In this document: piece after piece, positions 21,787 to 31,005 of the stretch
Layout: each line of letters begins with the position of its first letter
Position numbering within the stretch: the stretch's first letter is position 1
Assembly: GCA_027487485.1 (NCBI GenBank)
Contig: JAIYDN010000112.1
Span: forward strand, 124,001-188,000
From: Planctomycetaceae bacterium
Lineage (GTDB): Bacteria > Planctomycetota > Planctomycetia > Pirellulales > Pirellulaceae
DNA length: 64,000 nt
Reading direction: 5' to 3'
Position numbers and translations under genes: made by a program
Notes under the pieces: generated by a model
Told to the model about the DNA's origin: nothing
What the model saw: the letters and a program-made list of their open reading frames with translations, nothing else
The model's database searches: none

Positions 21787-21904
21787 AGTAGCACACCAAA
21801 CCTGTTGCGGTCGTCGGGCTCGAGGCCCTTGACCGCTTTCGCAAATGGCGGGCCCTTGAGGGTAGCGCACCAAACCTGTAGCGAAATTTGGGCTCGAGGC
21901 CCTG
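21787..21904. repeat. Imperfect tandem pair
   Basis: AGTAGCACACCAAACCTGTTGC ... GGGCTCGAGGCCCT is repeated 74 bp on as GGTAGCGCACCAAACCTGTAGC ... GGGCTCGAGGCCCT. Confidence 0.7.
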
Positions 21905-22078
21905 TTTCGCTTATGATTCTGGCGTAGAAATCGTCGTTCTCATGGCAAAAATGACTAGATGCTTTCATTTTGCTTGGCAAGGAAGCCTCGACTGCCTTAT
22001 AACAGAGACTCCGCCGAACGTTCCCTCAGTTCATCCTCCCTTGGCCTCCCCCTGGCTCAAAAAGATCATTGAAAAACG

Positions 22079-23857
22079 ATGTCGATTCCAACCCCCCTAT
22101 CATGGACCTTGTTTTGCTGCTTACTGTTTTGCATACTGCCAAACGCAAGTGCTCAGGATCGCTCCTTGGTTCAGTTGTTCCCCGAGTCTACCGTCGCTTT
22201 CGTCGAGCTTGCACCGGCTGACCAGTGGATCAATCATCCTCTGCGACAGCAAGTTCAGGCGTCTGCTAACTTCAAGGAAGTTTGGCGTAGCGAGCCGGTT
22301 ATGAAACTTCGCAGCGGATTGATGCTGGCCGAATTTGCTTTAGGCGATAAGGCAGAAAACCTAATCACGAAATTGATCCACGGCGGGGCTGCTTTTGCCG
22401 TGGACAAGGAACAGCAAGGGGTCGCTCTGGTCGCAAAAACAGAAAGCAAAGACTGGCTCGAATCGTATCTCAAAAAACTAATAAAACTGGCTCGGGACGA
22501 AGCCACTAAAAAGAAGGAAGATGATCCTTTCAAAGAAACCGAATACCGTGGCTTGCTTGCTTACAAAACCAAGGATGGAATCGTCGCTGCATTGGATGAG
22601 TATCTTCTGATTACCAACAAGCATACTCTGGCGAAGATCATCGCGGACCGCTATGTCGATCGATCTGCCGAAGGCTTCGAACAGACGGAACAATATTCGC
22701 AATTTGCCAAAGATCGAAACCAGGCAACCAATTCTTCCTCTTCTGAAACAGAAGTGGGTTGGATGACAGTGGATATTCAAAGTCTCAGGGAGGCGGGGGT
22801 GGCGCCGGATCTGCTTGGTGGCAAGGCGAAAGATTTTGGGGCCGAGATGATTCTTGGTGGGCTGCTTGCTGTCCTTCATCAAACACCAACGGTATCTGGA
22901 ACCTTACGTTTGTCGGATTCCAAGGTATCGCTCTCGCTGGATTCGCCTTACCAACCGGGCTGGGGCGGAGAAGAACGTGTGTTCTTCTTCGGTGAAGAAG
23001 GGAAAGGCCATGCGATGCCATTGCTGCAGTCCGAAAATAGGATCGCTAGCCTAAGCGCGTACCGCGATGTTTCCCAGATGTGGCTTCGTGCTGGTGACTT
23101 GTTCGACGCAACGGTCAACGATCAGCTGGCGCAAGCTGACAGCACATTGACCACATTGTTCTCCGGGCGCGATTTTGGTGAAGAAATCCTTGGTGCGATC
23201 TACCCCGAAGTTCGAATCGTGGTTTCGCATCAAGACTTCCAAGAAGCTAGCAGCATACCAGCAGTCAAACTTCCCGAATTTGCGTTGGTTGCCAAACTGA
23301 GAAAACCCGCTCTGATGAAGCAAGAATTGAAACGCATTTTTCAGAGCCTTGTCGGGTTCATCAACGTCACAAGCGCCATGAATGGGCAGCCTCAATTGGA
23401 TTTGGATATCGAAGGTGACTCGGCTCAACAATACTACACATCGCGTTTTGTTCCAGAGGTCGATCGCAAGGACAACGCAGAGTTTCCAATCCAATTCAAT
23501 TTCAGTCCCTGCTTAGCGTTCGTCGATGATTTCGTGGTCCTGTCCAGTACCGTCTCGTTGACGAAGCAGATGGCGGTTCAATTAAAATCGAGTGCGGGGG
23601 AGAATGCATCGCCAGCTTCATCCACGGCCAAGAATACGATTTTGAATGTTCAAGCGGCTGCATTGCGCGAGGCGCTGGAAGCCAATCGCAAACTGATGGT
23701 ATCGCAAAACATGGTAGAAAATGGGCATTCCAAAAGCGAAGCGGAAACGGAAGTCGGATTGCTATTGGCCGTCCTGAAAATGCTTGATCAAATGACCGTA
23801 GACTTAAGCTTCGAAAACAAAGCAACACTCGAAACGTCTTTGCATTTTGTAAAGTAA
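22079..23857 (+). CDS. Large secreted protein (DUF3352-like) upstream of DUF1800/DUF1501
   Basis: A 592-aa protein with a signal peptide (WTLFCCLLFCILPNASA). The mature part has repeated alpha/beta units such as VQLFPESTVAFVELAPADQW, AAFAVDKEQQGVALVAKTES, FALVAKLRKPALMKQELKRI and CLAFVDDFVVLSSTVSLTKQ. This layout resembles DUF3352-type planctomycete proteins that carry 'P.da..yi.v' openings. Function unknown. It is the first gene of a three-gene unit with DUF1800 (26 nt on) and DUF1501 (21 nt on), implying a shared surface or export-related role. Confidence 0.66.
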   Translation: MSIPTPLSWTLFCCLLFCILPNASAQDRSLVQLFPESTVAFVELAPADQWINHPLRQQVQASANFKEVWRSEPVMKLRSGLMLAEFALGDKAENLITKLIHGGAAFAVDKEQQGVALVAKTESKDWLESYLKKLIKLARDEATKKKEDDPFKETEYRGLLAYKTKDGIVAALDEYLLITNKHTLAKIIADRYVDRSAEGFEQTEQYSQFAKDRNQATNSSSSETEVGWMTVDIQSLREAGVAPDLLGGKAKDFGAEMILGGLLAVLHQTPTVSGTLRLSDSKVSLSLDSPYQPGWGGEERVFFFGEEGKGHAMPLLQSENRIASLSAYRDVSQMWLRAGDLFDATVNDQLAQADSTLTTLFSGRDFGEEILGAIYPEVRIVVSHQDFQEASSIPAVKLPEFALVAKLRKPALMKQELKRIFQSLVGFINVTSAMNGQPQLDLDIEGDSAQQYYTSRFVPEVDRKDNAEFPIQFNFSPCLAFVDDFVVLSSTVSLTKQMAVQLKSSAGENASPASSTAKNTILNVQAAALREALEANRKLMVSQNMVENGHSKSEAETEVGLLLAVLKMLDQMTVDLSFENKATLETSLHFVK

Positions 23858-23883
23858 AGAATGCAGATTGGCGGAGGCAAACG

Positions 23884-25254
23884 ATGATGCAAGTAACGAG
23901 ACTCGATGAAGTGGATCCTGACTGGGCATGGCAACCTTGGGAACCATCCGCCCAAGAGCCATGGGATCGAAAGCGAGCGGCCTTGCTGCTTCGCAGGTCT
24001 GGCTTTGGTGCCACCGAAAGCGAAATTCAAGCTGCACTACAAAAATCCCCCGCGGCTTCCATTGAACAGATGCTTCAAACCGAAGGGGAAGCGACAGAGC
24101 AGTTCGAAGTGGAATCGGCGGATCTGGCCGCATCCCTGGTTGCTGGTGGCGAAGCCAAAAGTCTTTCGATCTGGTGGCTGCATCGAATGCTCCATCATCC
24201 ACAGCAGCTCGTGGAAAAAATGACTTTATTCTGGCACGGCCACTTTGCAACGGGTGCGGAAAAGGTGCTCGATCCTGGGCTGATGCTGGATCAAAACAAG
24301 CTTCTTCGAAAGCACGCCTTTGGTGATTTCCGTGCAATGGTCCATGGCATTGCCAAAGATCCAGCCATGCTGATTTACTTGGACAGCGTGACCAACCGAA
24401 AAGCGCATCCGAACGAAAATTTTGCTCGCGAGCTGATGGAACTCTTTTGCATCGGCGAAGGCAACTATACCGAAGCAGACGTTCAACAGTTGGCAAGATG
24501 CTTCACCGGCTGGGAGATTCGACGCAAGAATTTTCGCTTCAATCCTTACCAGCATGATTCGGGACTCAAAGACGTATTGGGAACGGAAATCGAAACGGGC
24601 GAGGCGGCCATCGATACGGTTCTATCGCACAAGAAGGTGCCTTACTTCATTGTTCGCAAGCTGTTCCATTTCTTTATTGGTGATGAACCTTCGCCAACGG
24701 ATGCATTGCTTCGTCCCCTTGCAGACCAATTTGCAAGCGATGGGCTGGTTCTTGAAGGGATGATCAAAAAGCTACTAGGCAGCCGGCTCATGTTGTCCAA
24801 TTGGAGCATGGCAAGGAAAGTTCGCTCGCCGGTGGAGATGGCGATTGGGTTGATGCGGACCATGCAAATGACTTCCAACCTGGATCAGTTGTCGAATCGA
24901 TTGCGAGAGGTCGGGCAAGCTCTTTTCTTTCCACCCAACGTAAAGGGATGGGATGGCGGAAGAGCTTGGGTCAATTCATCGACCTTGGTTGGACGTGCGA
25001 ACCTTATTTACCAATTGATCCGCGATGATAAAACGCGTTTTGCAAATGGAAGTTTCAGTGATTGGTTACAGAGCCAAAAGCTGTCCGATCCAGATGCATT
25101 CTTGGACTGGTTTTCCACCATGTTTTTGGCCGTCCCCATCTCCGATTCACAACGCATGAGTTTGCGATCGTCGCAAGATGGGAAATCCGAAGATCGGATG
25201 TTTCGCGAGATGATTTGCCTTATGGCTGCAATGCCTCAGTTCCAGCTATCTTGA
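23884..25254 (+). CDS. DUF1800 domain protein
   Basis: A 456-aa protein with a GGAGG ribosome-binding site seven nt upstream. DUF1800 features: AALLLRRSGFGATESEIQ, WWLHRMLHHPQQLVEKMTLF, WHGHFATG, NRKAHPNENFARELMELFCI, GEGNYTEADVQQLARCFTGW, GWDGGRAWVNSSTLVGRANL. DUF1800 genes lie beside DUF1501 throughout planctomycetes and other bacteria; the pair is uncharacterised. There is no signal peptide. Operon partner of the genes on both sides. Confidence 0.92.
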   Translation: MMQVTRLDEVDPDWAWQPWEPSAQEPWDRKRAALLLRRSGFGATESEIQAALQKSPAASIEQMLQTEGEATEQFEVESADLAASLVAGGEAKSLSIWWLHRMLHHPQQLVEKMTLFWHGHFATGAEKVLDPGLMLDQNKLLRKHAFGDFRAMVHGIAKDPAMLIYLDSVTNRKAHPNENFARELMELFCIGEGNYTEADVQQLARCFTGWEIRRKNFRFNPYQHDSGLKDVLGTEIETGEAAIDTVLSHKKVPYFIVRKLFHFFIGDEPSPTDALLRPLADQFASDGLVLEGMIKKLLGSRLMLSNWSMARKVRSPVEMAIGLMRTMQMTSNLDQLSNRLREVGQALFFPPNVKGWDGGRAWVNSSTLVGRANLIYQLIRDDKTRFANGSFSDWLQSQKLSDPDAFLDWFSTMFLAVPISDSQRMSLRSSQDGKSEDRMFREMICLMAAMPQFQLS

Positions 25255-25275
25255 TTCAAACGCTTTAGGATTATC

Positions 25276-26514
25276 ATGAAGAGACCATCAGCCTCACGTC
25301 GTCAGTTCTTGGGCGGTTCACTTGCTGCTTCGGCAGGGCTAGCCATTGGCAGCCCTGTTCCAGGACCTTGGATGCAAGCCTTGGCAAGCGACGCCGTGGG
25401 TGGTGAACGCATTCTGGTTGTCATCCAATTTTCTGGTGGCAACGACGGTTTAAACACAGTCATTCCCTACAGCAACGAAGAGTATCGCAAGGCGAGGCCG
25501 AAGCTGGCCATCCCCAAGAATGATGTTCTAAAGATCGATGATGAGCTGGGATTGCACCCATCGCTTGCCGGCGCGTCCAAGCTGTTGGAACGGGGGCGAT
25601 TCTCCATTGTTCAGGGAGTTGGCTATGCGTCACCCAACCGTTCCCATTTTGAGTCAATGGACATTTGGCATTCATGTCGCCGCAAAGAAGAACGTGGAAC
25701 GGACGGATGGCTTGGTCGATGGATTGGCTCGCGTGCTTCCGACAAACAAACGGATTCGCTTGGGCTTCATTTGGGAGGAGATCAGCAACCGTTGGCGTTG
25801 GCAGCTCGTGGCGTACAAGTTCCATCCATTGCCTCGGTGGATCAGTTTCGACTGAAGATCGCCGATGAAGGGATGAGTGGCAATGCCATGCTTTCCAACA
25901 AGTCGACTGATACCGAGACGAAAAGCGATGGCGACGATCTGCTAGGATTTTTGCAAGCATCCACGGAAGCAGCGGTTGCGGCGAGCGAACGACTGGAAAA
26001 GGCACTCAAGACACCTGACACCCAGTCGGAGTTCCCACAGACCGATCTTGGCGAAAAGCTTCGTGTTATCTCGCGTCTCATACTGGCAGGGCTATCGACT
26101 CGAGTTTACTACATAACTCTCGATGGGTTCGACACTCATTCGCAACAAGCGGTTGCGCATGCTGGACTGTTGCGGCATTGGAGCGATGCTCTGGATGCAT
26201 TTGTGCGGCGCATGGAAAGAGCCGGACAAGCGGATCGTGTTCTGGTGATGACTTTCAGCGAATTTGGACGCCGTGTTCAAGAGAATGCAAGTGAAGGGAC
26301 CGACCACGGGGCGGCGGCTCCGGTCTTCTTTGCTGGTTGTTCTTTGCCGAAGCCGGTCATTGGGGAACTTCCCAGCCTGACCGACCTGGACGATGGCGAT
26401 CTCAAGTTCCACACCGATTTCCGCAGCGTTTACGCCACGGTGGTTGAACAATGGTTTAAGGACAAGAGCAAGCAGGTTCTTGGAGAATCGTATCCCAAGA
26501 TCAACTTGCTCTAA
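25276..26514 (+). CDS. DUF1501 domain protein, Tat-exported
   Basis: A 412-aa protein beginning with a twin-arginine signal (ASRRQFLGGSLAASAGLAIG). DUF1501 motifs include ILVVIQFSGGNDGLNTVIPY, LGLHPSLAGASKLLERG, FSIVQGVGYASPNRSHFESM, YYITLDGFDTHSQQAVAHAG, VLVMTFSEFGRRVQENAS and GTDHGAAAPVFFAG. The alkaline-phosphatase/sulfatase-like fold suggests a periplasmic hydrolase whose substrate is unknown. AGGA lies nine nt before the ATG; translationally close to DUF1800. Confidence 0.92.
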   Translation: MKRPSASRRQFLGGSLAASAGLAIGSPVPGPWMQALASDAVGGERILVVIQFSGGNDGLNTVIPYSNEEYRKARPKLAIPKNDVLKIDDELGLHPSLAGASKLLERGRFSIVQGVGYASPNRSHFESMDIWHSCRRKEERGTDGWLGRWIGSRASDKQTDSLGLHLGGDQQPLALAARGVQVPSIASVDQFRLKIADEGMSGNAMLSNKSTDTETKSDGDDLLGFLQASTEAAVAASERLEKALKTPDTQSEFPQTDLGEKLRVISRLILAGLSTRVYYITLDGFDTHSQQAVAHAGLLRHWSDALDAFVRRMERAGQADRVLVMTFSEFGRRVQENASEGTDHGAAAPVFFAGCSLPKPVIGELPSLTDLDDGDLKFHTDFRSVYATVVEQWFKDKSKQVLGESYPKINLL

Positions 26515-26538
26515 GCGGGCAACTATAGCATTTTGCGT

Positions 26539-27216
26539 TTACCGTTTCGAGGTACCGCTGGAGGTGCTGCCGGCAACTCGGGTTGGAAACGTTGGGATAT
26601 CGCCTGTGTAGATCAAGGTCTCGCTGACACCCGTGTGCTCCTTGAGCTGGTCAGCAACGGTTCCAGAAAGAACAGGCCCGGCACCCATCATGGTCCAATG
26701 TTGGTGATCGCTGCGAGCCAGCGAATAGCCAGAATTGATCACAGGCAGCTTGGACTTTGTGTCGGTTGCGACAATGGCTAGCTTGGCCGTACCCATGGCC
26801 TTCTTGCGTTCATAAATACTGATTTTGGGGATGCTACCCATCAAGCCAAGTGGAATCTCAGGGGAACCTACGGTCAGGTCCGTTCGGTCTGTACCGACGC
26901 CACCCGATGCAATTTCCATCACGACATCCGCATCCTCGGGTTTATCCACAATGGTGCATTGGTTCGCCAAAAGCTTCGATCGAGTGCTGAGCAGAATGTA
27001 GTTCTTATCGACGCAATCGAGGAAGTCCGTTTTAAGGTGGACCTTGGCGCCTGCGACCGGCTTGAAGTCCACTTTTTCTAGCGACTGATCCACGGCATTA
27101 CTGATCAGAAGTTGCTCCAGTCCGGTCCGGGCGGTGTCCGATTCTTTCATGCTTGCGCAGCCTAGGAAGCATACAGCGACCAACGAAACGGAGGGGTGGA
27201 GCAGCTTAATTCTCAT
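26539..27216 (-). CDS. Lipoprotein of unknown function (DUF6655-like)
   Basis: About 225 aa from MRIKLLHPSVSLVAVCFLGC, a lipobox (FLGC-A) start; the ORF-track extension is not signal-like. The mature part contains TARTGLEQLLISNAVDQSLE, ILLSTRSKLLANQCTIVDKP, DADVVMEIASGGVGTDRTDL and SGYSLARSDHQHWTMMGAGP. This resembles a planctomycete lipoprotein family that I recall as DUF6655; the name should be checked. Probably outer-membrane or periplasmic. Confidence 0.65.
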   Translation of the reverse strand: MRIKLLHPSVSLVAVCFLGCASMKESDTARTGLEQLLISNAVDQSLEKVDFKPVAGAKVHLKTDFLDCVDKNYILLSTRSKLLANQCTIVDKPEDADVVMEIASGGVGTDRTDLTVGSPEIPLGLMGSIPKISIYERKKAMGTAKLAIVATDTKSKLPVINSGYSLARSDHQHWTMMGAGPVLSGTVADQLKEHTGVSETLIYTGDIPTFPTRVAGSTSSGTSKR

Positions 27217-27371
27217 GAAACGGGGCTCAATTAAGGAAGTCGCAGCGACGAGCCATTTTAGGGCAAATAGTCTCCCATCGCTTTCGGAATAGAGCTCTCT
27301 CAAAAATGACCTTGAATGTCAAGATCATTGTTGGTTGTCCGCCCGTCCCCCAAGTCCTTTTGCTGGTTCGT

Positions 27372-28808
27372 TTACTCTTTATGCTTTGCTTCGTAACCGA
27401 AATAGCTTTTGTTTTTGATGATATCCGCGACTGCCACGGGCACCATGGTTTCCCAGCTTGTATCGCCCGATTTGATTTTCTTCAGAATCTCGCGTGAGAA
27501 GATGCGCAAGCAATCGTTGCTATAGTTATCCAAGGAGTTGATTCCGCCACGGTCGAGCAGGTATCCATACAACTTGCGAAGGTCGGGAGCGATTTGAAGA
27601 TTATCGCAAGTCATCAGTTCGCCCGTCGTTTGATTTAGCAAAGGATAGCAATAGATCTTTAAATCGTTTTTAAAGAGCCGACCAAAGGATTCAAGGACCC
27701 CACCTTCAAGGGCAGTGTAGTACTTTTCATCGAACAGCTCTTGCAGACTTCCCGCCCCCATCGTGATCGCGATACTTTCTTTGGTGTAGCGAGAAAGATA
27801 CGCGGCAAGCCGGTAGTATTCGGAGTAGTCGGAGATCAAGACAGGCATTCCACAAGCGGACATGACATCCGCTCGAGCCAAAAAGTCTCGCAGGTCGATC
27901 TCGCCACCGGCTTTGAGATTGCTCATGGTAACTTCCATGACCTGGATGACTTCCTTTCCTTGAACGCTCGGCAGTTGTGAAAACTTTTCATAGGCACAGC
28001 GGAGCATGTCGAGGTTCACATTGCATACCGGCCGGAAGCTTCCGCGTTCTACCAGAATGGGTTTCTTGTACATGAATTCGGAAGGCATCAGCACCTCGCC
28101 ATCGGCGGCGAACATGGCAGCACCACTCAGTCCCAGTTCAACCAGTTTCAAGCTCATTAATCGATTATCGACGTGGCGAAACGCGATCCCTGAAAACTCG
28201 ATCATGTCGATTTCGATTCGCGAGGTGGACAGTCCATCCAGCAGGGACACGATGAGCTGATCGGGTTCGTGGCTTAAAGCGCAAGCCCCGTAAACCAAAT
28301 TGACCCCTACGATCCCTAGCGCTTCTTGTTGCAATGCGGCCTCTACATCCAGCATGCGAACATGGATGATGATTTGGCTATCTTCGTCGCGTGGGTGGGC
28401 TTGAAACTTGATGCCCATCCAGCCATGGCACTCGTTGGTCCCTTTAAAATTGCGGGCAGAAACGGTGTCCGCAAATGCGAAGAAGGCAGTCGTATCGCCA
28501 CGGACTTCGCGAAGTCGATCAAGGTTTAAGCGATGTTCGTAATCCAACATGGCCTGCAGTCGTTCCCGGCAAACATAGCGACTGGCTCTGCCGTAGATCG
28601 CGTCGCTGACCTTCATGTCGTACGCGGAAATACTTTTGGCAATGGTGCCAGCACCGCCGCCGACTCGAAAGAACCAGCGTACGACTTCCTGGCCGGCACC
28701 GATCTCGGCAAATGTTCCGTAGCGCCGAGGGTCAAGGTTTACATCTAAGGCCTTATGGTGGGTGTCAATCAGCTCGGGTTCCGAGTTCGTTCGGTAGTTT
28801 CGTCGCAT
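27372..28808 (-). CDS. Conserved 478-aa protein of unknown function
   Basis: The protein opens with ALDVNLDPRRYGTFAEIGAG, then AGTIAKSISAYDMKVSDAIY, ECHGWMGIKFQAHPRDEDSQ, IIIHVRMLDVEAALQQEALG, IDMIEFSGIAFRHVDNRLMS and KKPILVERGSFRPVCNVNLD. The family is highly conserved in Bacteroidetes, planctomycetes and others, and is often labelled 'TonB-dependent receptor' or 'nicotinate-nucleotide adenylyltransferase'. Neither is supported here: no signal peptide, no beta-barrel, no nucleotidyl-transfer HxGH motif. Probably a cytosolic enzyme of unknown activity. Confidence 0.7.
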   Translation of the reverse strand: MRRNYRTNSEPELIDTHHKALDVNLDPRRYGTFAEIGAGQEVVRWFFRVGGGAGTIAKSISAYDMKVSDAIYGRASRYVCRERLQAMLDYEHRLNLDRLREVRGDTTAFFAFADTVSARNFKGTNECHGWMGIKFQAHPRDEDSQIIIHVRMLDVEAALQQEALGIVGVNLVYGACALSHEPDQLIVSLLDGLSTSRIEIDMIEFSGIAFRHVDNRLMSLKLVELGLSGAAMFAADGEVLMPSEFMYKKPILVERGSFRPVCNVNLDMLRCAYEKFSQLPSVQGKEVIQVMEVTMSNLKAGGEIDLRDFLARADVMSACGMPVLISDYSEYYRLAAYLSRYTKESIAITMGAGSLQELFDEKYYTALEGGVLESFGRLFKNDLKIYCYPLLNQTTGELMTCDNLQIAPDLRKLYGYLLDRGGINSLDNYSNDCLRIFSREILKKIKSGDTSWETMVPVAVADIIKNKSYFGYEAKHKE

Positions 28809-28920
28809 GCTTCTTTAGGTCCGTCGGTGGAGCGAATTCAATTCAAGGATCACCACAAGATACCTTGTTATGGCAATCCGTACGAGGTTAAGGCAAATGA
28901 TACGTGTTGCTTCCGGATTG

Positions 28921-29145
28921 ATGGTGCAATACGAATGCCAATCGTGCCGCGCTAGAACGGTTCGATGCGAGAGTTGTAAGCGTTTTGCCCGAGGACGCAG
29001 GAGAAAACGCAACAAATTCGCAGCGAAACGCCTGTTTTTTCTTTTCCTTGGGGTGGCCAACCTTGCTGGCCTAACTGCCTTCTTTAATCGCATGGGTGCT
29101 GGGCACGATGCGGCCAATCCGCGCAATCCCTGCTTAGCAACCTGA
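28921..29145 (+). CDS. Small zinc-ribbon membrane protein
   Basis: About 74 aa from MVQYECQSCRARTVRCESCK: two CxxC pairs form a likely zinc ribbon, followed by a strongly basic stretch (RFARGRRRKRNKFAAKR) and a TM helix (LFFLFLGVANLAGLTAFF). The ORF track starts 17 codons earlier. The minus-strand ORF here is a shadow. It may tether a metal or nucleic-acid-binding head to the membrane; function unknown. Confidence 0.45.
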   Translation: MVQYECQSCRARTVRCESCKRFARGRRRKRNKFAAKRLFFLFLGVANLAGLTAFFNRMGAGHDAANPRNPCLAT

Positions 29146-29266
29146 GATCCAAGACGATGTGTTTTCAATCGATTCGTTTGCTTAGGGGGCATTGGGCCGT
29201 TATACTCGCGTTTCCTCTCAGGCAGCTACCATCCATTCTTTCATTGAGTATCAAGAGGATTCTATT

Positions 29267-30454
29267 ATGCCGGTGACTCGCCGTGGTTTTACATTGGGTG
29301 TGGCTAGTTCGGCCGCGACGTTGTGTTCTGGTTTTGCAGGCGAATTGTTCTTGGGTGCTGCCCATGCGGCAGGGAACGCCAATCCGAAGAAAACACGAAT
29401 TCTGTTCAATGAGAATCCTTTAGGGCCATCGCCTCTTGCCCTGAGTGCGATTGAGTCCCATGCAAGCATGCTCAGCCGGTATCCGCTGTCCGAAGGGCCG
29501 CGATTGGAGATGAAGCTCCGAAAAATGCATGGAATGAGCTACCGCGATGCGACTGGTGAGTTATCGCTCGTGCCCGCTCCAGCGCTCCAAGGAAATACAG
29601 ATTTGCTGCTAGGTGTTGGATCGTCAGAGATCTTACGATCGATCGCATGGGCTTTTGGAACTCAGGAAGGGAATTTGGTGGAAGCCAACCCGAGCTATTC
29701 TGCCTTGGGGGATGCCGTGGAGACGATGCCCGGAACCAAATTGGAGCGTCGCATTGTTCCCTTGAACGAATCGGGACGCGTTTCCACAGCGGGCATGATT
29801 CAAGCGATCGACAGCAACACGAAATTGGTAGTTGTTTGCAATCCGAACAACCCCACAGGCACATCGATCCCTTTGAGTGAAATCGAATCCTTGGCGGATG
29901 CTATTCCGAAAGACGCCCTTTTGTTGGTGGACGAGGCCTACATCGAATTCTTACCAAACGGCGATAAGGTATCGGCCATGGAACTCGCGAAGAATCGCGA
30001 CAATGTATTGGTTGCGAGAACCTTCTCGAAGATCTATGGACTTGCAGGGTTGCGTGTAGGTTATGCCGTGGCATCGACATCCGTAATCAGCAAAATCAAG
30101 CCCTTCATGTTGGGAAGACTTTCTATGAGCATGGCAGGTGTCTTGGCGGCAGAGGCTGCCTTGGACGATACGCGGCATATCGCACAAACGAAAGAGCTGC
30201 ACCAAAAGACCAACGAACTTTGGCAACGAGGCTTTCACGATGCAGGTTGGAAGATGACGCCTAGCGATGTCGGGTTTTGCTGGGTTGATTTAGGCCACGG
30301 CTGTGCCCCGCTGGTCAGTTTTTTAGCAGACCGAGGCGTTCTGATTTGTAGCGGTATGCGATGGGAGCTTCCCAACTACGTTCGCATTTCCATGGGTACC
30401 GACAGCGAGAACGACCAACTGCTTAGCGGCATCCGTGCCTTCAAGAAAGCGTAA
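29267..30454 (+). CDS. Tat-exported PLP-dependent aminotransferase (HisC-like)
   Basis: 395 aa from MPVTRRGFTLGVASSAATLC, a twin-arginine signal, with GAGG upstream. The fold-type I aminotransferase core follows: FNENPLGPSPLALSAIES, VGSSEILRSIAWAF, VVCNPNNPTGTSIPLSEIES, DALLLVDEAYIEF, ARTFSKIYGLAGLRVGYAVA (PLP lysine), MRWELPNYVRISMGTDSEND. It belongs with histidinol-phosphate/aromatic aminotransferases. An exported version is unusual because PLP enzymes normally act in the cytoplasm. No his-operon neighbours, so histidine biosynthesis is unlikely. Confidence 0.84.
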   Translation: MPVTRRGFTLGVASSAATLCSGFAGELFLGAAHAAGNANPKKTRILFNENPLGPSPLALSAIESHASMLSRYPLSEGPRLEMKLRKMHGMSYRDATGELSLVPAPALQGNTDLLLGVGSSEILRSIAWAFGTQEGNLVEANPSYSALGDAVETMPGTKLERRIVPLNESGRVSTAGMIQAIDSNTKLVVVCNPNNPTGTSIPLSEIESLADAIPKDALLLVDEAYIEFLPNGDKVSAMELAKNRDNVLVARTFSKIYGLAGLRVGYAVASTSVISKIKPFMLGRLSMSMAGVLAAEAALDDTRHIAQTKELHQKTNELWQRGFHDAGWKMTPSDVGFCWVDLGHGCAPLVSFLADRGVLICSGMRWELPNYVRISMGTDSENDQLLSGIRAFKKA

Positions 30455-30530
30455 CTTCAAGCGAAACGCGTACGCAAAGCTCATTGGGTTAGGCTCATTG
30501 GGTTCATCGGCCGTTAACATGTTCTTCTAT

Positions 30531-30553
30531 GAGCCGCTGGCGCTAGCCGCGTT
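30531..30553. repeat. GAGCCGC..GCTAGCCGCG repeat, half copy
   Basis: GAGCCGCTGGCGCTAGCCGC: one arm of the palindrome found complete at 33960-34032; another arm occurs at 63155-63178. Confidence 0.65.
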
Positions 30554-30562
30554 GATTTTCAT

Positions 30563-30839
30563 AACCCGAAGCGTAAGTTTTGATGTCGCGCATGTATGGC
30601 TCGGTCGCGCATCTTAGGCCCGGAGGGCCGACATAACCATTGCCGGTGGCGCGAGCCACCGGTTCACAGATCTTAACGAACAAAGGCCTGAAGGGCCGAC
30701 ACATTGGTGTCTGTGTCGGCCCTTCAGGCCTGCAATAATGTTTACTGACGCGTTCCGGTGGCTTACGCCACCGGCAATGGATGTGTCGGGCTTCCAGCCC
30801 TTTCAAAAATGCGCAACTTCAAAACTTACGCTTCGGGTT
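30563..30839. mobile_element. 277-bp element with 31-bp terminal inverted repeats
   Basis: AACCCGAAGCGTAAGTTTTG at the left end is matched in reverse at the right end (31 bp, two mismatches). Inside are further inverted pairs: CATTGCCGGTGGCGCGAGCC ACCGG with CCGGTGGCTTACGCCACCGG CAATG, and GGCCTGAAGGGCCGACAC with GTGTCGGCCCTTCAGGCC. No ORF inside. It looks like a non-autonomous MITE or composite REP element between the aminotransferase and the TAXI gene. The whole 30455-31005 gap has no gene. Confidence 0.72.
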
Positions 30840-31005
30840 GTGAAAGCAGTCGGCATTGTTTGCAACCCAACGCAACAAGTTCCGCGAGCTTGATTTACCT
30901 TCAAACCGAACTAGGTTCATGAATAATCCTCGCTCCCGCCCGCGGTTCAAGCAAAGACAAAGCGCGGTTTCGTTGGGGCGATATGCTTACCATCGAATCG
31001 ATGTG

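Larger units (their letters stand above)
20829..22078. other. Gene-free repeat zone
   Basis: About 1.25 kb without a convincing gene. It contains a REP-like element (20963-21040), two dispersed GGTAGCT repeats (21512, 21722), low-complexity GAGCACGAGC/GTGCTCGTGC palindromic DNA (21592-21715) and a tandem pair around 21787-21904. The minus ORF 21044-21307 (VGSGASFGGGAFFDFSCLRK) may be the remnant of a decayed gene. Confidence 0.65.

Noticed and set aside
22079-26514. Transposon or IS carrying the DUF1800/DUF1501 pair
   Set aside because: No transposase, no inverted repeats at the borders; the pair is a widespread planctomycete chromosomal module.
28815-29192. Minus-strand ORF 125 aa rich in Arg
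   Set aside because: Antisense to the zinc-ribbon gene; composition only reflects the GC pattern.
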